A stretch of 21,137 nt of DNA. Source: an uncultured Oscillibacter sp. Its GTDB lineage: Bacteria > Bacillota > Clostridia > Oscillospirales > Oscillospiraceae. Below, piece by piece: positions 20,229 to 21,137 of this stretch; the first letter of the stretch is position 1; each line of letters begins with the position of its first letter. The notes beneath the pieces are model-generated. The model saw only the letters and a list, made by a program, of their open reading frames with translations. It was not told the origin of the DNA and made no database searches. A program made the translations under genes and the position numbers. The stretch is taken from assembly GCA_946183175.1 (NCBI GenBank), contig CAMHBH010000021.1:1-21137 (forward strand), written 5' to 3'.

Positions 20229-21137
20229 TCAGCGCAGGAGAAGCACGGACAGTTTCTGCCGCAGTTCCCCGTAGCAAATCATACAGGGCCCGTGCTTCCT
20301 GCGCAATTCGTTCACGTCCTCGCGCTTGCCGGCCATTTCGAGTTCGAGCGCGCGTTCGGAGAGCTCTTTCGCCCCGATAATCTTGGCCGTACTTTTGAGC
20401 GCGTGAACCTGTACGGTGTAGTTCCTCCAATCCTCTTGGGCGAAGAAGGACTGTATCTGCCCCATACGGTTTTCCGATACGAAAGACAGTAACATCTCCC
20501 GGTAGAAGTCCGGACTGTTGGCGCAGAAGAGTAACGCGCTCCTGGTGTCGAGAAACGTCAGCTTTTCGAGCCAGTTTGCGTCGTCGGTGCCGGATTCGCT
20601 GTCGGAAGGCGTATCGCCGGGGGCCTCCGGCGCGGCGACAATCCACTGTGCCAGTTCGGGCCTCGTGTGCGCGGCGATGACGCGGAGCAAGTCGGCCTCC
20701 ATAATCGGCTTGGACAGGTAGTCGTCGAAGCCGAATTGCAGATACTCCTCGCGCGCGCCGACTATCGCGTTGGCGGTCATCATAATGACGGGGGTCTTGA
20801 GGTTCAGCGAATGCTTCATCGCGCGCATTTTGCGGAACGTCTCCAGCCCGTCCATTTCCGGCATCATGTGGTCGAGCAGAATCAGGTCGTAGCGCTTCTG
20901 GGTCGCCATTTGCAGACACTGTACGCCGCCCGTCGCCGTCTCGATGTGGATTTTGGATTCCTTGAGGAATCCGCGCACAACTTTTAAGTTTAACTCCACG
21001 TCGTCCACGACGAGAATTGTCATGTCCGGCGCGGTAAAGATTTTCTTTTCCTCGCGGGCGGCGCGCTCCTCCGCGGCGGACGCTACGTCGATATTCCCAA
21101 TGGCCTCCTCGCCCTGTACCAGTTGCGGAATCGTGAC
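20229..21137 (-). CDS. Hybrid sensor histidine kinase, C-terminal part: end of ATPase domain, REC and HPt (5' end outside window)
   Basis: The frame is open to the right edge, so the Met at 21023 is internal and not a start. The first visible residues, VTIPQLVQG, look like the closing strand of a HATPase domain. A linker and then a REC domain (ILVVDDVELNLKVVRGFL; phospho-Asp in LILLDHMMPEMDG; Lys in LSKPI) follow. The C-terminal HPt domain has the phosphoacceptor His in VQVHALKSTAKIIGAKELSE. A phosphorelay His-Asp-His, with final transfer to the adjacent two-REC HD-GYP protein, is a fair inference from gene order. The sensor domain and signal are not visible. About 303 residues are present. 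Confidence 0.9.
   Translation of the reverse strand, partial: VTIPQLVQGEEAIGNIDVASAAEERAAREEKKIFTAPDMTILVVDDVELNLKVVRGFLKESKIHIETATGGVQCLQMATQKRYDLILLDHMMPEMDGLETFRKMRAMKHSLNLKTPVIMMTANAIVGAREEYLQFGFDDYLSKPIMEADLLRVIAAHTRPELAQWIVAAPEAPGDTPSDSESGTDDANWLEKLTFLDTRSALLFCANSPDFYREMLLSFVSENRMGQIQSFFAQEDWRNYTVQVHALKSTAKIIGAKELSERALELEMAGKREDVNELRRKHGPCMICYGELRQKLSVLLLR

Overview
The window reads as a GC-rich chromosomal segment of an anaerobic, spore-forming Gram-positive bacterium of the class Clostridia. An Oscillospiraceae-like gut or rumen organism is my guess. This rests on a SpoIIP gene behind a sigma-E-type promoter, an [FeFe]-hydrogenase-like protein, an IreB/YrzL gene, the der-plsY-gpsA and DUF177-rpmF gene orders, and sigma-A promoters with 16-17 bp spacers. 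Coding is dense, and codon bias opens long but spurious antisense frames.

Layout, left to right. (1) 1-3686 (+): the end of a GntR/FadR-type regulator, an HGSNAT-like (DUF1624-type) membrane acyltransferase, and a Tet(M)-like translational GTPase fused to a C-terminal NYN/YacP domain, all tightly coupled. (2) 3822-5638 (+): a secreted protein with SLH-type repeats and an NAGPA/DUF2233 phosphodiester glycosidase domain, with its own promoter. (3) 5709-8278 (+): a GtrII-type membrane glucosyltransferase and a GtrB-type polyprenyl-phosphate glycosyltransferase, i.e. a surface-glycan glucosylation pair. (4) 8288-8610 (+): rpmB with its promoter, a leader hairpin and a bidirectional terminator. 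(5) 8611-10260 (-): a small accessory island with a HigBA-like toxin-antitoxin pair, two small hypothetical genes, and a ~250-nt structured RNA that has a promoter, an intrinsic terminator and a competing antiterminator. (6) 10289-13359 (-): der-plsY-gpsA (ribosome assembly GTPase and phospholipid entry steps), closed by a strong terminator. (7) 13444-14628 (-): ireB, DUF177/YceD and rpmF, with a perfect consensus promoter between ireB and DUF177. (8) 14788-16486 (-): a ferredoxin-rich [FeFe]-hydrogenase-like protein, probably group B. (9) 16536-17414 (-): a small CRISPR array without cas genes in view. It has a consensus leader promoter, a structured leader, a terminator-like hairpin at its trailer, and a small protein-coding gene lodged inside the array. 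(10) 17482-18741 (-): spoIIP under a sigma-E-like promoter. (11) 18828-21137 (-): a two-REC HD-GYP response regulator and the C-terminal part of a hybrid histidine kinase.

Two features deserve most attention. One is the CRISPR array interrupted by a 259-bp segment that carries a co-oriented small gene, with a 20-bp copy of the repeat core on each side; together the two flanking pieces make exactly one full repeat, and the repeat itself supplies the gene's stop codon. The other is the unclassified attenuator- or riboswitch-like RNA at 9971-10223.
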